A stretch of DNA of 64,000 nt from Terana coerulea (lineage: Eukaryota; Basidiomycota; Agaricomycetes; Polyporales; Phanerochaetaceae): assembly GCA_024811115.1 (NCBI GenBank), contig JAKOGH010001043.1, positions 558,001 to 622,000 of the forward strand, written 5' to 3'. This document shows, piece after piece, positions 61,135 through 64,000 of this stretch. The notes under the pieces are model-generated. The model was not told the DNA's origin. It was given only the letters and a program-made list of their open reading frames with translations, and did not search any database. Both the position numbers and the translations under genes were made by a program. Each line of letters opens with the position of its first letter. Position 1 is the stretch's first letter.

Positions 61135-63874
61135 ATGTCGGGCCCCGCATACGACCCGCTCCCTCTACACAACGCGGACCATCGCGACGATGTACCTTAC
61201 AATCCCCCGCCCTCTAGTTTCCACTCCCCGGACAATGGGTCGTCGGACCTTCACGAAGACGACCTTGGCGCTGCGCGACCACGTTTTTCTCGGTCGGGCC
61301 CTCCAAGACGAGGGCCCACAGCCACGAGAGTCGTATGCTTCGTCAGGGTACAGCGTGCCCATCGAGAACGACAACACCTCGTCCGTGTATGGTTTGAATC
61401 CTGGCGGTACGGCCACACCACCGAATCGGGACACAGCATACTACAGTCTTCAGTACCACGACGACCCACATGACGCAGACTTCAATCGCGGCTCGCCTGC
61501 GTCCTTCGCTACTGGTGCGAAGACCAACCCCTACCTCTCAGAGAAGCGTGACGCCTATCTGCCAACTCGGGCGCGCTCGAGGCGGCGCATGTGGATCATT
61601 GGTGCTCTCGTGCTTGCGATCATCGCCATCATCGTTGTAGTGGTCGCGGTGTACTTCACCGTGGTAAAGGGGCACAACAGCAATGATAGTGTGTCTGGTG
61701 GCGCTTCGAAGGGCAGCAGCAAGGATTCCGGAACCGAGACATCGAGCGGTGCCTCACCATCCAGCACAGGGAAGACGACCACCACCCTTGCGATCACTGG
61801 AGGCGACGGAAGCAAAGTGACGATGGAGGATGGCACAACCTTCACCTATTCGAACAAGTTTGGTGGAACCTGGTACTGGGACGAGAATGATCCTTTCAAC
61901 AACGGCGCCCGTGCACAGTCATGGACCCCGGCATTGAACGAGACGTTCAACTACGGCGTGGATAAGATTTTGGGGTAAGTCAAGCGTCCTCTGCTGTATT
62001 CCCCGGGTACTAATTGACTTCGTACTCAGTGTCAACATCGGTGGCTGGCTCAACACTGAACCTGTATGTACTATTCTCCTCGTACCCACTACGGCATGGC
62101 TCATTTTATGTCTTTCAGTTCATTGTCCCTGCTCTATACGAGAAGTACCTCACCGCAGCAACCCCCGCAGTCGATGAATGGACTCTCAGCGTGAACATGG
62201 CGGCAGACACTGCGAACGGTGGCTTGTCACAACTGGAGAACCACTACAAGACGTTCATTGTATGCGGTTTCTCCGCAATAAGCTATCCTCTTGGCTGACG
62301 ACCACGCTTTATTTAGACTGAGCAAGACTTCGCTGAGATTGCCGGTGCAGGTCTGAACTACGTTCGGATTCCTCTCCCTTACTGGGCTATCGAAGTCCGT
62401 GACAGCGAGCCGTTCCTGGCCAAGACTGCTTGGACATACTTCCTCAAGGCTATTCAGTGGGCTCGCAAGTACGGCATCCGTATCAACCTCGACTTGCACG
62501 CCCTTCCCGGCAGCCAGAATGGTTGGAATCACTCAGGTCGGCTCGGAACCATCAACTTCCTGAACGGTCCCATGGGTCTGGCTAACGCTCAGCGATCGCT
62601 TGACTACATTCGTGTTCTTGCTGAGTTCATCTCCCAGCCTGAGTACAAGGATGTCGTGACGATGTTCGGTGTCACTAACGAACCTCAAGCTCCTATCTTC
62701 GGCCAAGAGAATCTTTCCCGGTAGTGAGTACCTTCACTGTTTTCCCACAGTAAAGCCTAACTTGACGTGTAATTGCAAACAGCTATCTGCAGGCGTACAA
62801 CATCGTTCGGACAGCAAGCGGAACTGGCCAAGGCAAGGGACCTTTCATTTCCTTCCACGACGGCTTCAGGGGTCTCTCCAACTGGGCCGGATACTTCCCT
62901 AACTCTGACCGTGTCTCCATCGATCTCCACCCCTACCTGTGCTTCAGCGACCAGTCTGCGGACGGCTATGACAAGCGTACCAACACACCTTGCACGGCAT
63001 GGGGTCCGAACCAGAACGACTCGATGAGCGCATTCGGCTTGACCACGGCGGGAGAGTGGAGTAACGCCATCAACGACTGCGGTCTTTATGTCAACGGCGT
63101 GGGCCTCGGAACGCGTTACGAGGGCAACTACACTGGTGGACCGTGGCCCGTCATCGGCAGCTGCGAACCGTGGACTGACTACACTCAATGGAATGATACC
63201 ATGAAGCAAGACGTCCAGGCGTTTGCGATGTCCAGTATGGATGCCCTTCAGGTATGTTTGTGCCGTTCTATCGAGCGTTCAATAGGCTGACAGTACCTCA
63301 TTAGAACTGGTTCTTCTGGACCTGGAAGATTGGCAACTCCTCCGTGACCGGCAAGGTTGAATCCCCCGCATGGTCGTATAAGCTCGGCCTTGAGCAAGGC
63401 TGGATACCCAAGGACCCTCGCTCCGCCGTCGGCTCTTGCGCATCCACCGACCCATGGAAGGGCCCTCTCGACTCATGGCAGCTCGGCGGCAGCGGCGCCG
63501 GACAGATCCCCGCCTCCTTCTCGTCATCCTACGCTTGGCCGCCGACGTCGATTTCCAACGCAGGCGCCGCGACGCTCCTGCCCTCATATACCCAGACCGG
63601 CCCGATACCCACCCTCCCTGCGCCGACATTCACCAAGAGCGCAGGCGGCAACGTCGACGCGGGCAACGGGTGGGCGAACAGCGCGGACAACAGCGGCATG
63701 GCCGTGCCCATCCCGACCTGCAGCTACCTCGACCCGTGGGTCGGGAGCGCCGACCCGCCGTCGCCTCTCTGCAGCGGCTCTGCCGCGCGTCGGGACGCTG
63801 TCCCCCACCGAAGATCACACCCGCTCCTTAAAAGCTCAACGGACTCGTTTTTGTTCTCGGCCACCACCCTGTAG
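61135..63874 (+). CDS. Membrane-anchored GH5_9 exo-beta-1,3-glucanase, one frameshift
   Basis: The protein is a type II membrane glucan 1,3-beta-glucosidase of the EXG-D type. The cytosolic N-terminus MSGPAYDPLPLHNADHRDDV continues to GAARPRF, where one T too many in the T5 run (61284-61288) breaks the frame; with T4 it reads PRFLGRALQDEGPQPRESYA. The anchor is MWIIGALVLAIIAIIVVVVA. A Ser/Thr/Gly-rich stem precedes the GH5 barrel: VNIGGWLNTEP, GLNYVRIPLPYWAIE, INLDLHALPGSQNGWNHSG, the acid/base Glu in MFGVTNEPQAP, DLHPYLCFSD and the nucleophile Glu in TTAGEWSNAINDCGLYVNG. NWFFWTWKIGN follows. A Pro/Ser-rich tail continues to the stop at 63874, though its last part is weakly coding and may contain an unseen intron. 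Likely role: wall beta-glucan remodelling. Confidence 0.92.
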
Positions 63875-64000
63875 AGTAGTAAATCCGCACTATAGCGCCC
63901 CCCGTTGTCGCGCGCCGCGACTTATGTACACCCACCCCACCACGCATTCCGCCTCACTCGCACTGCAATTCTGCACGGACTTCGCACTCTTACTCTATCC

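Noticed and set aside
1..64000. CRISPR arrays, operons with ribosome binding sites, prophage
   Set aside because: The window is intron-rich eukaryotic DNA; no spaced identical repeats occur.

Overview
The window is nuclear DNA of a filamentous basidiomycete. Genes carry many short introns (about 45-70 bp) with GT-AG borders and CTNAC-like branch points, intergenic spacers are small, and the proteins are eukaryotic housekeeping proteins. The syntaxin/ARG4/HIS3/CDC45 set together with GH55 and GH5_9 beta-1,3-glucanases fits an Agaricomycete, possibly a wood-decay polypore; the exact genus cannot be read from the sequence.

Layout. 0.2-6.7 kb: plasma-membrane syntaxin, argininosuccinate lyase (ARG4), an AIG1/ADTRP-like membrane hydrolase and, divergent from it, the ER mannosyltransferase ALG3. 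7-14.3 kb: TRAPPII subunit TRS130/TRAPPC10 and replication factor CDC45. 14.5-17.5 kb: HIS3 and a CUE-AlkB-GRF dioxygenase. 17.9-25.1 kb: an M24 aminopeptidase-like protein, the RNA helicase RRP3, a prolyl-4-hydroxylase-like dioxygenase, an intron-containing tRNA-Ser(GCU), and the WD40 protein CMR1. 25.4-37.4 kb: MSS51 and AIM25/scramblase (divergent), a membrane-anchored M13 metallopeptidase and mitochondrial IF-2 (divergent), and a CHORD protein. 40.6-48 kb: an SLC25-like carrier and an ALKBH7-like dioxygenase (divergent), a DUF1776-type SDR, an uncertain gene, and the TOR subunit LST8. 52.2-57.5 kb: cohesin acetyltransferase ECO1, a secreted GH55 glucanase and a small membrane ORF. 61.1-63.9 kb: a membrane-anchored GH5_9 exo-beta-1,3-glucanase.

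Three islands (about 37.4-40.6, 48.5-52.2 and 57.5-61.1 kb) contain no gene I can reconstruct. They hold only broken open frames and no recognisable transposase or reverse transcriptase.

Functional themes: amino-acid biosynthesis (ARG4, HIS3), secretory pathway (syntaxin, ALG3, TRS130), genome maintenance (CDC45, CUE-AlkB-GRF, CMR1, ECO1), mitochondrial gene expression and membranes (MSS51, AIM25, IFM1, SLC25-like, ALKBH7-like) and cell-wall beta-glucan (GH55, GH5_9).

Caution: at least five conserved genes (ARG4, TRS130, HIS3, MSS51, GH5_9) each carry one +/-1 base change at a mononucleotide run that breaks the conserved frame. Assembly indels are the simplest explanation, and they limit how firmly the islands can be called non-coding. 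The most interesting biology is the CUE-AlkB-GRF fusion and a possible AT-AC intron in HIS3.
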